Part shown: positions 6,907 through 15,164 of the stretch, in pieces
How the letters are laid out: the number at the start of each line of letters is the position of its first letter
Numbering within the stretch: the stretch's first letter is position 1
Assembly: GCA_023405135.1 (NCBI GenBank)
Contig: JAEXYZ010000065.1
Span: 1-19,188, forward strand
From: Bacillota bacterium
GTDB taxonomy: Bacteria; Bacillota; Bacilli; Bacillales_A; Planococcaceae
Direction: 5' to 3'
DNA: 19,188 nucleotides
Notes under the pieces: model-generated
The model's input: only the letters and a program-made list of their open reading frames with translations
Databases searched by the model: none
Told to the model about the DNA's origin: nothing
Program-made: the position numbers and the translations under genes

Positions 6907-7775
6907 TTATTGAAAGGCACCAACATAGTTTTTTAATGTTCCGATATGATTAGAGCTAATTTCAATTACATCACCTACAGCTAATGTGAAATCGTTATGG
7001 GGGACAATGCAAGTACCTGTTAGTAAAATAGTTCCGGGTACTATATCATTATCACGGACTAAAAATTCAACTAATTCATCTAATCTTCTTTTTAATTGCT
7101 TAATACTGGCAGAACCTTGGAATACTTCATCTTGATTTCTCCTAATCTTGCAATTAATCGAAAGATCACAAGGATTCTCAATACCTTCTGGCATAAGAAT
7201 AGCAGGACCAATTGAACAAGACTTTTTCCATAATTTAGCCTGTGGTAAATATAATGGATTCTCGCCTTCAATGTCTCTACAACTCATATCATTCCCTAAC
7301 TTATTACCAATAATTTCTTCACCTTTACCAATAACTAATCCAAGTTCAGGTTCTGGAATTTGCCAGTTAGAATCACTTCGGATAAATAATTCTTCATTTG
7401 GCCCCTGTGTGCGACGGACAGTAGATTTCAGAAAAATTTCAGGCTCTCAGCATCATATACTTTATCGTAAAATGTTAATGCATCTAGCTTCCCATTAGTA
7501 GCTTCGTAGTTTCGTGCCTCCTTGCTTTTTAAATAAGTTACTCCCGATGCCCACACCTCGTCAGCTTTTATCGGTATATCTAATGTATTTTCTTCGATTA
7601 ATTGGGGTATAAGATTATTCTCTTTTATATAAATTTCTGCAGTTTTTGAGTTCTCTTTAAGAAAATAATAAAAATCTACATAGTTATCGAAAGGAATACT
7701 ATACATTTCAGATAATGTAAATCCAATAGCGGATTTCACTACATTACTTTCATCTTTAAATCTAATAAATTTCAT
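6907..7775 (-). pseudogene. FAH-family gene (2-keto-3-deoxy-arabinonate dehydratase-like), frameshifted
   Basis: Two out-of-phase parts join into one fumarylacetoacetate-hydrolase-fold protein of about 289 residues. The first (7775 to 7428) ends ...FYDKVYDAE then SLKFF-stop. One base out of phase, the second begins PEIFLKSTVRRTQGPNEE and runs through IPEPELGLVIG (metal-ligand glutamates) and NDMSCRDIEGENPLYLPQAK to the stop at 6907. The family normally reads YDAERPE at the junction, so loss of one base (GAGAGGCCT to GAGAGCCT, near 7443-7445) explains the break. The set of motifs fits FAH enzymes that dehydrate 2-keto-3-deoxy-D-arabinonate to 2-oxoglutarate semialdehyde. The start ATG follows AAGGAGG. 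As given, neither half carries a complete fold. Position between dctM and the aldolase ties it to the imported compound. Confidence 0.85.
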
Positions 7776-7799
7776 ATAGTGTAAACCTCCTTTTTCGTT

Positions 7800-9071
7800 T
7801 TATCGGAACCACTCTAATGGTACGAGCACAATATCTGGGATTACTACCATCAATAATAATATTGCGATTTCAGCTACTAAAAATGGCCATATTCCTTTAA
7901 CTATTTGCCACATACTAATTTTCGCTATGCCGACACCTATAAACAATACTGTTCCTACTGGTGGTGTAATTAAACCTATTGATAGGTTAATAACCATCAT
8001 AATTCCAAAATAAACTGGGTCAATGCCTACACTAGTAGCGATAGGTAGTAACACCGGAGTAAATATTAAAACGGCTGGAGTCATATCCATTACTGCCCCT
8101 ACGAAAAGTAATAGAATCATCATTAGTAGCATCAAAATCATAGGATCATTAGAAATACCTGTTAAAAGACTAACCAATTGATTTGGTATTTGAGCAACTG
8201 TGATTGCATATCCAGTTACTGTAGCTGCTGCAGCTAAAAATAAAACGACCCCAGTAGTTTTTACGGTTGAAAGAGCTACTTCAGGTAAATCTTTAATCTT
8301 AATTTCTCTATAAAAAAAACTAATAATTAAGGCATATACACTTGAAAAGACACCAGCTTCCGTAGGTGTAAATACGCCTCCTCTTAAACCGATAATAAGT
8401 AACACAGGCAATAATAAAGCTAAAAATGCTCTTTTGAATGCTACCCATTTTTCAATAGCTGAAGTCCTTTTGTTTTGGTTTACTGCTTCCTTATTAGTAA
8501 GTTTCCATAATATTACTAAAGTAATAGCAATAATAATACCTGGTGCTATCCCCGCCATAAATAATTGAGAAATAGAAACTCCACCAACTACCCCAAATAA
8601 AATTAACGGAATACTCGGAGGTAAAATAGTTCCTAAAATTCCCGTAGCTCCTAATAAACCTGTACCGCGATTTATATCATATCCATTATTTTTCATCATT
8701 GGTATTAATATCGCACCTAATGCTGCTGTATCAGCAACTGCTGATCCTGATAAACCAGCAAAAATTAAACCAGCAATGATTGTTACATAGCCTAATCCAC
8801 CTTTTATATGCCCTACAAATGCCATTGCAAATTCTACAATTCTCTTAGAAACACCACCGACATTCATTATCTCCCCTGTTAATATGAAAAACGGAATTGC
8901 CATTAATGCATAGTTATTTGCCCCTTTTATGAAGTATTCACCTATAATTTGAACATCTAGAATACCCATAAATAACATCATGACAATTCCACTAACTAAC
9001 ATTGCAAATGCAATAGGAACACCAATAAAAAGCAGTATAAACAAAGCAATTAGAAAAATTAAAGCCATCAT
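7800..9071 (-). CDS. dctM: TRAP transporter large permease subunit DctM
   Basis: A 423-residue, very hydrophobic protein with about 12 predicted membrane spans. Typical DctM/SiaM landmarks are FIGVPIAFAM near the N-terminus, ALMAIPFFILTGEIM (about 53-67), FAGLSGSAVADTAALGAILIPMM (about 104-126) and FLAAAATVTGYA. DctM is the ion-coupled transport subunit of tripartite ATP-independent periplasmic-type transporters, working with DctQ and the binding protein DctP. The ATG overlaps the dctQ stop by four bases (ATGA), and AGGAGG lies upstream in the dctQ coding end. A second ATG follows immediately and could also serve. It is followed by the FAH-family gene. Transport direction is import, with sodium the usual coupling ion in this family; the substrate is presumably an organic acid. 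Confidence 0.95.
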   Translation of the reverse strand: MMALIFLIALFILLFIGVPIAFAMLVSGIVMMLFMGILDVQIIGEYFIKGANNYALMAIPFFILTGEIMNVGGVSKRIVEFAMAFVGHIKGGLGYVTIIAGLIFAGLSGSAVADTAALGAILIPMMKNNGYDINRGTGLLGATGILGTILPPSIPLILFGVVGGVSISQLFMAGIAPGIIIAITLVILWKLTNKEAVNQNKRTSAIEKWVAFKRAFLALLLPVLLIIGLRGGVFTPTEAGVFSSVYALIISFFYREIKIKDLPEVALSTVKTTGVVLFLAAAATVTGYAITVAQIPNQLVSLLTGISNDPMILMLLMMILLLFVGAVMDMTPAVLIFTPVLLPIATSVGIDPVYFGIMMVINLSIGLITPPVGTVLFIGVGIAKISMWQIVKGIWPFLVAEIAILLLMVVIPDIVLVPLEWFR

Positions 9072-9583
9072 TTGATTTTATCCTCCTCTACTTCAGCTTT
9101 CTTAAACCATTGAGGAGTATAGATTCCTTTAAAGAAGTGATAACTTTGTACAATTGTGAGGATAACAATAGCTATAGCACAAACCACTCCTGCAACATAA
9201 AGTAAATTAATTGGTAAACCTGTAGCAGGACCCAAAATACCAGAATTCAACTTTATTAATAAAGTTAAACCATAGAAAAACATAATCATTGAAATACAAA
9301 CAATTAAGTTAGAAAGAATATACAAAATCTTTTGTAACGGCCTAGGTACATTAAGCACTAAAATATCTACTATAATATGTTCTTTATCTCGGTATGCGAG
9401 AACTGCACCTAAAAATACAAGCCAAACAAAAAAGTAACGAGCCAATTCTTCAGACCAAACTATACCAGAATTAAATAAATACCGAAGTAGAGCATTCCCA
9501 AAAACTAGAGCGATTAAAAAAAATAACATAGCTCCTACAAGCGTTTTCAAAGCTAGATTTATATATTTTGAAATTCGTTCCAT
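9068..9583 (-). CDS. dctQ: TRAP transporter small permease subunit DctQ
   Basis: A 171-residue membrane protein with four predicted helices (about 11-36, 48-65, 86-108 and 126-148), the usual DctQ topology. The family signature is clear: LLRYLFNSGIVWSEELARYFFVWLVFLGA (33-61) followed by HIIVD. DctQ is an obligate membrane partner of DctM. The start is fixed by GAGGTGAACCT immediately before the ATG. It is separated from dctP by a perfect hairpin (9606-9630) and overlaps dctM by four bases, so dctQ and dctM are probably translated together at a lower level than dctP. Confidence 0.94.
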   Translation of the reverse strand: MERISKYINLALKTLVGAMLFFLIALVFGNALLRYLFNSGIVWSEELARYFFVWLVFLGAVLAYRDKEHIIVDILVLNVPRPLQKILYILSNLIVCISMIMFFYGLTLLIKLNSGILGPATGLPINLLYVAGVVCAIAIVILTIVQSYHFFKGIYTPQWFKKAEVEEDKIK

Positions 9584-9605
9584 AGGTTCACCTCAAGTAT
9601 AGGAA

Positions 9606-9630
9606 TTCAGCATAGTTAAACTATGCTGAA
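9606..9630 (-). promoter_or_regulatory. Intercistronic hairpin between dctP and dctQ
   Basis: Perfect 11-base arms (TTCAGCATAGT and ACTATGCTGAA) are separated by three bases, only five bases past the dctP stop. No T-run follows on the minus strand, so it does not look like a full terminator. Such stem-loops after binding-protein genes commonly stabilise the upstream message and raise its expression over the membrane subunits; that role is inferred. Confidence 0.65.
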
Positions 9631-9635
9631 AAGAA

Positions 9636-10655
9636 TCATTTATATTTTTCTACAAGATCATAAAACTCTTTTCCCCAATCGGTATTATTAATAACTTTGT
9701 CGTGAATTGGTTGTACAGATTTTACTAAATCTTCTTTAAAAGATTCTGATGGTACTTGTATTTCAATGCCATGTTCCGTTAAAAATTGTTTAGTTTCATC
9801 GACTGAATTAATTAGCATTTCCCATTCATATGAAGCAGCATCTTTAGCAGCTTCACGAATAATTGTTTGTTGTTCCTCTGGTAAACTATCGATAAATTTT
9901 TTATTAATTAAGTAAACATTAGGACTAAACATATGATTTGTTTCTAAAACATGTGTTTGCACTTCATAGAAACCTGATTCTTTTAATGTGGCATATGGGT
10001 TTTCCTGCCCATCAATTACTTTTTGCTCTAGAGCTGTAAATGTTTCAGATAATCCCATCGGTTGAACGCTTACACCAATGGCATTCCCAAACTGAAGATA
10101 AGTATCCATATTAGGTAAACGCAAACGTAATCCTTTCAAATCTTCCATAGAATTAATTTCTCTATTTGATGAAATTACACGGAATCCGTTGGCAGTCACA
10201 GCTAATTTTTCAACTCCAAATTGAGAAAATGCATCTTCAAGGAATTTCCCTACATCTCCATCAAATGCAGCCTTGGCATGTTCAAAGTCTTCAAAAATAA
10301 ATGGTAATTCCATTGCACCGATTTTAGGCTCAGCATTTTGCATCCCCATTCCAGAAACAGACATTTCAATTGTTCCGTTACGAACTCCATTTGTATATTG
10401 TTCTTCATCCCCTAATTGTGAAGATGGATAAATTTCTACTTGTATCTCACCATTTGTTTTTTCTTCTACTACTTTTTCGAACTTTTCAACTAGAGCAATG
10501 TGTTGAGGATGTGTTTCTGCGTAATAATGGGCTATTTTTATTACTTTTTCGCCTGATGCATTAGCAACACTATCAGATGATTCAGAAGATTCAGAACAAC
10601 CAACGAGCAAAGAAGCGATAAGTGTAAATATTGCGGTAATTTTCAACATTTTCAT
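9636..10655 (-). CDS. dctP: TRAP transporter substrate-binding lipoprotein DctP
   Basis: A 339-residue extracytoplasmic solute receptor. A lipoprotein signal peptide ends at LLVGC (Cys20), so the mature protein should be lipid-anchored outside the membrane, as usual in Gram-positives. A serine-rich linker (21-32) precedes the DctP fold. Family blocks include IKIAHYYAETHP (39-50), QLGDEEQYTNGVRNGTIEM (80-98), MELPFIF (115-121) and MEDLKGLRLRLPN (170-182), containing the arginine that typically binds the ligand carboxylate, then ALEQKVIDGQENP. The ligand is therefore expected to be a carboxylic acid. The ATG follows GAGGGGAG at a slightly long spacing. It lies between the Ldh-type dehydrogenase gene and dctQ, in the operon headed by iclR. 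Confidence 0.95.
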   Translation of the reverse strand: MKMLKITAIFTLIASLLVGCSESSESSDSVANASGEKVIKIAHYYAETHPQHIALVEKFEKVVEEKTNGEIQVEIYPSSQLGDEEQYTNGVRNGTIEMSVSGMGMQNAEPKIGAMELPFIFEDFEHAKAAFDGDVGKFLEDAFSQFGVEKLAVTANGFRVISSNREINSMEDLKGLRLRLPNMDTYLQFGNAIGVSVQPMGLSETFTALEQKVIDGQENPYATLKESGFYEVQTHVLETNHMFSPNVYLINKKFIDSLPEEQQTIIREAAKDAASYEWEMLINSVDETKQFLTEHGIEIQVPSESFKEDLVKSVQPIHDKVINNTDWGKEFYDLVEKYK

Positions 10656-10675
10656 TAAAAATTCTCCCCTCTAAA

Positions 10676-11701
10676 TTAGCTATTTAAGTAGTTAAAAATA
10701 GACTTTGGCAATGGTATTCCGTTTTCCACTCGATCATCCGATTTAAATTGTTCTGGTTCACCAGGTAATAAAACTTTTGAGAACCCTGGAGCTGGCTGTA
10801 AATCATGAATTTCTTTATAAATTTGATCGACACTATCTAAAAAGTAATCCATTGATCCAAAGAATTTCGGGTCTAAAACGATAAAAGTAATCCCTAATTT
10901 TCTATGTTTCGTTAAGTCCCCATACATAGGCTCAATATGTGGCCCAAATGCAGCTCCAACAAGAATTCCTGATAAAATATCTACCATTAAACCAATGCCG
11001 TATCCTTTAGGGCCTCCAAATGGTAATAAAGCTTTTACTTTATCTGGATCATCTGTTGGATGACCATCAGCATCCACTCCCCAATTAAGAGGTATTTTAT
11101 TACCGCGCTCTTTTTCAACTAAAATTTTCCCCATAGCAGCATTACTTGTAGCCATATCTAATATAATTGGTAGGTTGTTTCTTGCAGGAATACCAAATGC
11201 GATAGGATTAGTTCCTAAAAATGCATCCTTTGCACCAAATGGAGCAACATAACTATCCGCTTGTTGCATGGCAATTCCTATTTTACCTGAGTTTGTAGCA
11301 AGTTCCATGTAATATGAAAGTGCACCACAATGGCTACTATTATATGCAACTCCAACTCCTACTCCGGTTTTTGAAGCGCTTTCAATAGCTTCCTCAATAG
11401 TTTTCTTTGCAATTACGTGGCCAAAACCATGATCACCATTAACTTTAGTTACTGAAGAAGAAACCTTTTCTACAGTTATATTTGGGTCTGTTTTAATTCC
11501 TCCATGCTTAACTCTATTAACATAGTGTTCAGTTCTAATTGCTCCATGGGAATGAACACCACGTAAATCAGCATGAACCAAAACATCACTAACAATTCGA
11601 GCATGTTCTTCTGAAACATTTTGTTCAAGCAATTTGTTTTCAATTAACTTACGAAGTACCTCCTTTTTTACAATTACATCTTGGATTATTGATTGATTCA
11701 T
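10676..11701 (-). CDS. Ldh-family oxidoreductase (malate/L-lactate/ureidoglycolate dehydrogenase type)
   Basis: A 341-residue NAD(P)-dependent oxidoreductase of the sulfolactate/malate dehydrogenase (Ldh_2) family, unrelated in fold to classical lactate dehydrogenases. Visible landmarks are VHADLRGVHSHGAIR (42-56), SSHCGALSYY with the catalytic-type His (122-131), FLGTNPIAFGIP (161-172) and GPKGYGIGLMVDILSG (230-245). Several blocks are close to E. coli ureidoglycolate dehydrogenase AllD, including the PAPGF segment near the C-terminus. No allantoin-degradation gene is nearby, however, and relatives act on 2-keto/2-hydroxy acids, diketogulonate or cyclic imino acids. The start has GGGAGG upstream. 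It lies 17 bases after iclR. A role in oxidising or reducing the transported acid is inferred. Confidence 0.88.
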   Translation of the reverse strand: MNQSIIQDVIVKKEVLRKLIENKLLEQNVSEEHARIVSDVLVHADLRGVHSHGAIRTEHYVNRVKHGGIKTDPNITVEKVSSSVTKVNGDHGFGHVIAKKTIEEAIESASKTGVGVGVAYNSSHCGALSYYMELATNSGKIGIAMQQADSYVAPFGAKDAFLGTNPIAFGIPARNNLPIILDMATSNAAMGKILVEKERGNKIPLNWGVDADGHPTDDPDKVKALLPFGGPKGYGIGLMVDILSGILVGAAFGPHIEPMYGDLTKHRKLGITFIVLDPKFFGSMDYFLDSVDQIYKEIHDLQPAPGFSKVLLPGEPEQFKSDDRVENGIPLPKSIFNYLNS

Positions 11702-11718
11702 TTCATTTTCCTCCCTTT

Positions 11719-12486
11719 TTAATCTTTAGGCCAGTAACCTAACCTATGTGAAATATTTTTAGCAAGCTCTTTTACGCCTTTGATGTAACTTTCTGGATTT
11801 AAATTATATTTACTAATCGATAGCGATATACTTATTGCTGCCACCATATTGTGTTCTGCTCCGTAAACCGGTGCAGCCACACATGTTAATTCTTCACTTA
11901 CTTCCCCTATCTCTTGGAAATACGAGTGTTGTTGTACAAATGCAATTTGATTTTTTAAGTCCTTTAAATTATCTACTGTATTTTCAGTTAACTTTACAAA
12001 CTCATATCCTTCATATAAATTTTCTAACTCTTCTTCAGTTAAAGAACTAAGTAAAACTTTCCCCATTGCGGTTGTATGGGCAGGCAAAATCGATCCTGGG
12101 TTCGTTGATAACTGAATTGTATTTGAAGCCTTTACTTTTGATAAATAAATAATATTTGTTTCATGTAAAACGGATAATTGACATGTTTGAGATAATTCTT
12201 TTACTAAATTAGCAGCTAATAATTGGAATTCATTAACTAAATTCGTTTTTTGAACATATCTCGCGCCAAAGTATCCAATTCTATAACCTAGCTCGAAGGT
12301 ATTATCATCGTTTTTCTTTAACAGTCCCACGTCCGATAAAGAGTGTAACAAAGAATAAACGGTACTCTTATTAAAGTTAGATAATTGTATTATTTGAGCT
12401 AAAGTTAATGGTTCTGGACTTTCTGCTAAAATTTCTAAAATACTATTAATCTTTTCGACTGCTGGTACACGATAATTTGAACTCAT
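11719..12486 (-). CDS. IclR-family transcriptional regulator
   Basis: A 255-residue IclR-type regulator. The N-terminal winged helix-turn-helix spans about 6-70 (VEKINSILEILAESPEPLTLAQII, then NKSTVYSLLHSLSDVGLL), and the C-terminal effector-binding domain about 75-250 (LPAHTTAMGKVLLSSL; GEVSEELTCVAAPVYG). I placed the start at the ATG 12484-12486 just after AGGTGAT; the longer GTG start overlaps that site. It is the first gene of the TRAP operon and divergent from the alcohol dehydrogenase, so it very likely controls both and itself. A palindrome in its own leader (12510-12525) is the best operator candidate. IclR regulators bind small organic-acid effectors; whether this one represses or activates cannot be told from sequence. 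Confidence 0.94.
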   Translation of the reverse strand: MSSNYRVPAVEKINSILEILAESPEPLTLAQIIQLSNFNKSTVYSLLHSLSDVGLLKKNDDNTFELGYRIGYFGARYVQKTNLVNEFQLLAANLVKELSQTCQLSVLHETNIIYLSKVKASNTIQLSTNPGSILPAHTTAMGKVLLSSLTEEELENLYEGYEFVKLTENTVDNLKDLKNQIAFVQQHSYFQEIGEVSEELTCVAAPVYGAEHNMVAAISISLSISKYNLNPESYIKGVKELAKNISHRLGYWPKD

Positions 12487-12509
12487 AAAATCACCTATCC
12501 ACACTTGTT

Positions 12510-12525
12510 GTTCTCTATACAGAAC
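12510..12525. promoter_or_regulatory. Candidate IclR operator
   Basis: GTTCTcTATAcAGAAC is a 16-bp palindrome broken only at one symmetric pair. Its form (GTTC, TAT centre, GAAC) resembles known IclR-family operators. It lies between the predicted iclR transcription start (about 12546) and the iclR ATG (12486), where a bound repressor would block elongation. Confidence 0.5.
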
Positions 12526-12552
12526 TACATTCCCTAAGGAGAACTTAATCCA

Positions 12553-12581
12553 ATATTAATAATTATCAAAATAAATGTCAA
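12553..12581 (-). promoter_or_regulatory. Sigma-A promoter of the iclR-TRAP operon
   Basis: On the minus strand there is a perfect TTGACA (12576-12581), a 17-base spacer and TAATAT (12553-12558). The predicted start is near 12546, giving a leader of about 60 bases before the iclR ATG. Confidence 0.75.
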
Positions 12582-12748
12582 TTGCATTTTTCAGAAAAAG
12601 CTATACATTAAGCAGCAAAAAAAGTTTTTTGTAAGTTATTTTGTTTTCACAATAATTTTTTTCAATGGTTTTTATAGAAAGTTTGCTAATTTATTCTATA
12701 TAAAAATATCTTTATATTCAAAAAAATTAAAAAATTGAAAATATTGTA

Positions 12749-12777
12749 TTGATAAAAAGAGTGGATTGGTTTAATTT
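12749..12777 (+). promoter_or_regulatory. Candidate promoter for the forward operon
   Basis: TTGATA (12749-12754), 17 bases, TAATTT (12772-12777). The surroundings are so AT-rich that chance matches are likely. It would leave a leader of about 165 bases before the alcohol dehydrogenase ATG. Confidence 0.35.
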
Positions 12778-12948
12778 AATGGGTATTCAGATTAACTGAT
12801 TGGTAAATCAGGAGGTGGATTTTATTTAAAGATTTAATTTTTTAAAGATAAAATTCTTTGATGAGGAATAAAATTCAAGTGGAATTATTTTAGTCTTTTT
12901 TGATTTTACTAGCATATTTTAAAAATTATTAAGAGAGGATGAAATATA

Positions 12949-14118
12949 ATGAATACTTCTTATCAATTGTTTATGCCTACAAAAGTAATATCTAAAATAG
13001 GTATTTCAGAAAAAATTGGGGAGATTTTACAAGCACATGGATATAAAACTATTTTACTAGTTACTGATAATGGAATCATTAACTCGGGGATATTAGAAAA
13101 AATATATAAATCATTAGATAACTTTAACATTGAATATAAGACATTTAGCGATGTCGAACCTAATCCTAAAAGTGCGACAATTACAAAAATATTAAACATA
13201 TATGAGAATTACAAGATAGATGCTATTTTAGCGATAGGTGGAGGAAGTAGTATTGATACTGCCAAAGCTGTAGCGATCATGCTGAAGAACGAAGGAAATA
13301 TTTTAGATTATGAAGGTGTAGAGAAAGTCCCTAATGAGGGAGTACCGCTAATTGCTATACCAACAACAGCAGGTACTGGGAGTGAAGTTACAGCCTCAAC
13401 TATTATTACTGACGAGAACACATTATTTAAAGTAGCAATAATTAGTTCAAAAATATTTCCTAAACTAGCAATTTTAGATGCCCAATTAACATTAAATTGT
13501 CCAAGACATATTACTAGTTCAACAGGAATGGATGCACTTACCCATGCGATAGAGTCATATTTATCTAAGCAAAAAAATCCAGTAAGTAATGCTATTGCAC
13601 TTAGAGCAATAAAATTAATAGAGGAAAACATTACTAGAGCATACTACTATGGATCTGATATAAATAGTCGAGCAAATATGTTAGAAGCATCAATGTTAGC
13701 CGGTTATGCTTTTTCTCAAACTAGATTAGGAAATGTCCATGCAATTTCTCAATCTTTTGGAGGATTATTCGATATTCCTCATGGTGTTGCTAACGCTACA
13801 ATTTTACCATACATCATGGAATACAATTTACCAGCTGCTATAGATGAATATGTTGAAATTTCTAAAGCATTAAATATATATAATTCAAGTCTTACTGCAA
13901 AAGAAAACGCTACCAATGTTGTTAAAAAAATATTTGATATGAATAAGGAATTAGAAATTCCTATTTGTACTAAAGAGCTAGGGGTAAATTTAGACCATAT
14001 AGATCAGATTATTAAGGATTCAATGAGAAGTGGTAATATTTTGGTTAACCCAAGATTAACAACAGATAAAGACATTGAATATTTGGTACGCATCTCCTAT
14101 GAAGGGAAAAATTTATAA
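12949..14118 (+). CDS. Iron-containing alcohol dehydrogenase (group III)
   Basis: A 389-residue group III metal-dependent alcohol dehydrogenase, the usual family length. The nucleotide-binding GGGSSIDTAKA is at 97-107, followed by PTTAGTGSEVT (138-148). The four metal ligands are in place: Asp195 and His199 (DALTHAIES), His264 (GNVHAISQ) and His278 (IPHGVANA). Such enzymes reduce aldehydes or oxidise short alcohols and hydroxy acids with NAD(H). Beside a YagE/YjhH-like aldolase, a FucO-like role on glycolaldehyde or lactaldehyde is plausible but unproven. AGAGGATG lies upstream of the ATG. It is the first gene of the divergent operon and is followed, 65 bases after its stop, by an intact FAH-family gene; IclR control is likely. 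Confidence 0.93.
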   Translation: MNTSYQLFMPTKVISKIGISEKIGEILQAHGYKTILLVTDNGIINSGILEKIYKSLDNFNIEYKTFSDVEPNPKSATITKILNIYENYKIDAILAIGGGSSIDTAKAVAIMLKNEGNILDYEGVEKVPNEGVPLIAIPTTAGTGSEVTASTIITDENTLFKVAIISSKIFPKLAILDAQLTLNCPRHITSSTGMDALTHAIESYLSKQKNPVSNAIALRAIKLIEENITRAYYYGSDINSRANMLEASMLAGYAFSQTRLGNVHAISQSFGGLFDIPHGVANATILPYIMEYNLPAAIDEYVEISKALNIYNSSLTAKENATNVVKKIFDMNKELEIPICTKELGVNLDHIDQIIKDSMRSGNILVNPRLTTDKDIEYLVRISYEGKNL

Positions 14119-14183
14119 TAAACAACCTAACTTTTATTTGTATGGTGGAGTAAAAAGAAAATTTATTGAAAAGGAGCAAAAAT

Positions 14184-15056
14184 ATGAACTTAATAAGTTA
14201 TTCTTTCCAATCAAATTTATATCTTGGAATTTCAATTAAAGACGAAATTTATAGTGTTTCTAATCTTTTAAATACCATTGAAGGTTATAATAAGTTTGAT
14301 ATTGATGATTTTTTTGAAGATGTAGAAAATAATATAAATAAAATTAATAAATACATTGAAAACAAAGACATTTATAACTATTTAGTTAACAAAACTCAAA
14401 TAGAAATTGAGCCTCCTACTACTTCAAACGCAAAGATTATTTGTGTTGGTTTAAATTATCGCAAACATGCAAATGAAACTGGAATGGACATACCAACAGA
14501 ACCTCTACTATTTTCTAAGTTTAATAATACCTTTTTAGGCAATAATAAAATTTTTGAAATTCCTCAAGAAACTGAAAAACTTGATTATGAAGCTGAGTTA
14601 GCAATTATCATTGGAAAAAAAGCTAAAAAAGTTTCTACTGATGAAGCGTTAGACTATGTACTTGGCTATTGTAATAGCAATGATTTATCTGCTCGAGATC
14701 TTCAATTCAAATCATCTCAATGGCTAATCGGAAAATCAGGAGATGGGTATTTACCAATAGGCCCATATTTAGTAACAAAAGAGGAAATAAGTAATCCTAA
14801 TAAATTAGATATCACTACCTCTGTAAATAATGAAATTCGTCAATCGTCTAATACGAACGATATGATTTTCAAATGTGAAGAAATTATAAGTTATATTTCA
14901 AAATTTTTAACTCTAATGCCTGGAGATGTTATTATTACTGGAACTCCAGAAGGCGTTGTACATGGGTTGAATCAAGATAAAGGCTACTTGAAAAAAGGCG
15001 ATACTGTAGAAGTAACTATTGAGAAACTAGGTACTTTAACTACCACTTTTAGTTAA
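14184..15056 (+). CDS. Fumarylacetoacetate hydrolase family protein
   Basis: A 290-residue protein with a divergent N-terminal part (1-80) and a complete FAH catalytic domain. It shows IICVGLNYRKHANE (85-98), the metal ligands Glu136 and Glu138 (LDYEAELAIIIGKKA) and Asp167 (SNDLSARDLQ), then QWLIGKSGDGYLPIGP (179-194) and PGDVIITGTPEGV near the C-terminus. Members hydrolyse or isomerise 2,4-diketo or 2-keto-enoic acids, for example fumarylpyruvate hydrolases, 2-oxohept-3-enedioate isomerases and 2,4-diketo-3-deoxy-sugar-acid hydrolases. It is a different subfamily from the broken FAH gene in the leftward operon and is unlikely to be a simple replacement. The start is the ATG at 14184 behind AAAAGGAG; an upstream TTG overlaps that site. 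Exact substrate unknown. Confidence 0.9.
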   Translation: MNLISYSFQSNLYLGISIKDEIYSVSNLLNTIEGYNKFDIDDFFEDVENNINKINKYIENKDIYNYLVNKTQIEIEPPTTSNAKIICVGLNYRKHANETGMDIPTEPLLFSKFNNTFLGNNKIFEIPQETEKLDYEAELAIIIGKKAKKVSTDEALDYVLGYCNSNDLSARDLQFKSSQWLIGKSGDGYLPIGPYLVTKEEISNPNKLDITTSVNNEIRQSSNTNDMIFKCEEIISYISKFLTLMPGDVIITGTPEGVVHGLNQDKGYLKKGDTVEVTIEKLGTLTTTFS

Positions 15057-15069
15057 CTGTCTTTTAATC

Positions 15070-15127
15070 AATTCCATTGCAACTGCTGCGATTATAGCTT
15101 GTTGTTGCAATGGAATTACTTTTTTCC
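15070..15127 (+). terminator. Terminator of the alcohol dehydrogenase-FAH operon
   Basis: The 14-base perfect arms AATTCCATTGCAAC (15070-15083) and GTTGCAATGGAATT (15104-15117) enclose a 20-base loop and are followed by ACTTTTTTCC. It lies between two converging gene groups; the minus side lacks a T-run. Confidence 0.85.
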
Positions 15128-15164
15128 ACAAAATTTTATCAATTGATTTCCACTGCACTAAATA

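Larger units (their letters stand above)
12487..12948. other. Divergent regulatory region between iclR and the alcohol dehydrogenase
   Basis: This 462-base gap has no credible gene. It contains the iclR promoter and candidate operator on the left, a candidate forward promoter at 12749-12777, a small hairpin (CTGATT / AATCAG, 12796-12811) immediately followed by an orphan GGAGGTGG, and a long AT-rich leader before the dehydrogenase ATG. Confidence 0.6.

Noticed and set aside
7148..7498. Forward 116-codon open frame opposite the FAH gene
   Set aside because: It lies opposite a gene whose two parts match the FAH family in detail; no independent support.
13308..13631. Minus-strand open frame inside the alcohol dehydrogenase
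   Set aside because: Shadow of a strongly supported gene with all metal-binding residues.
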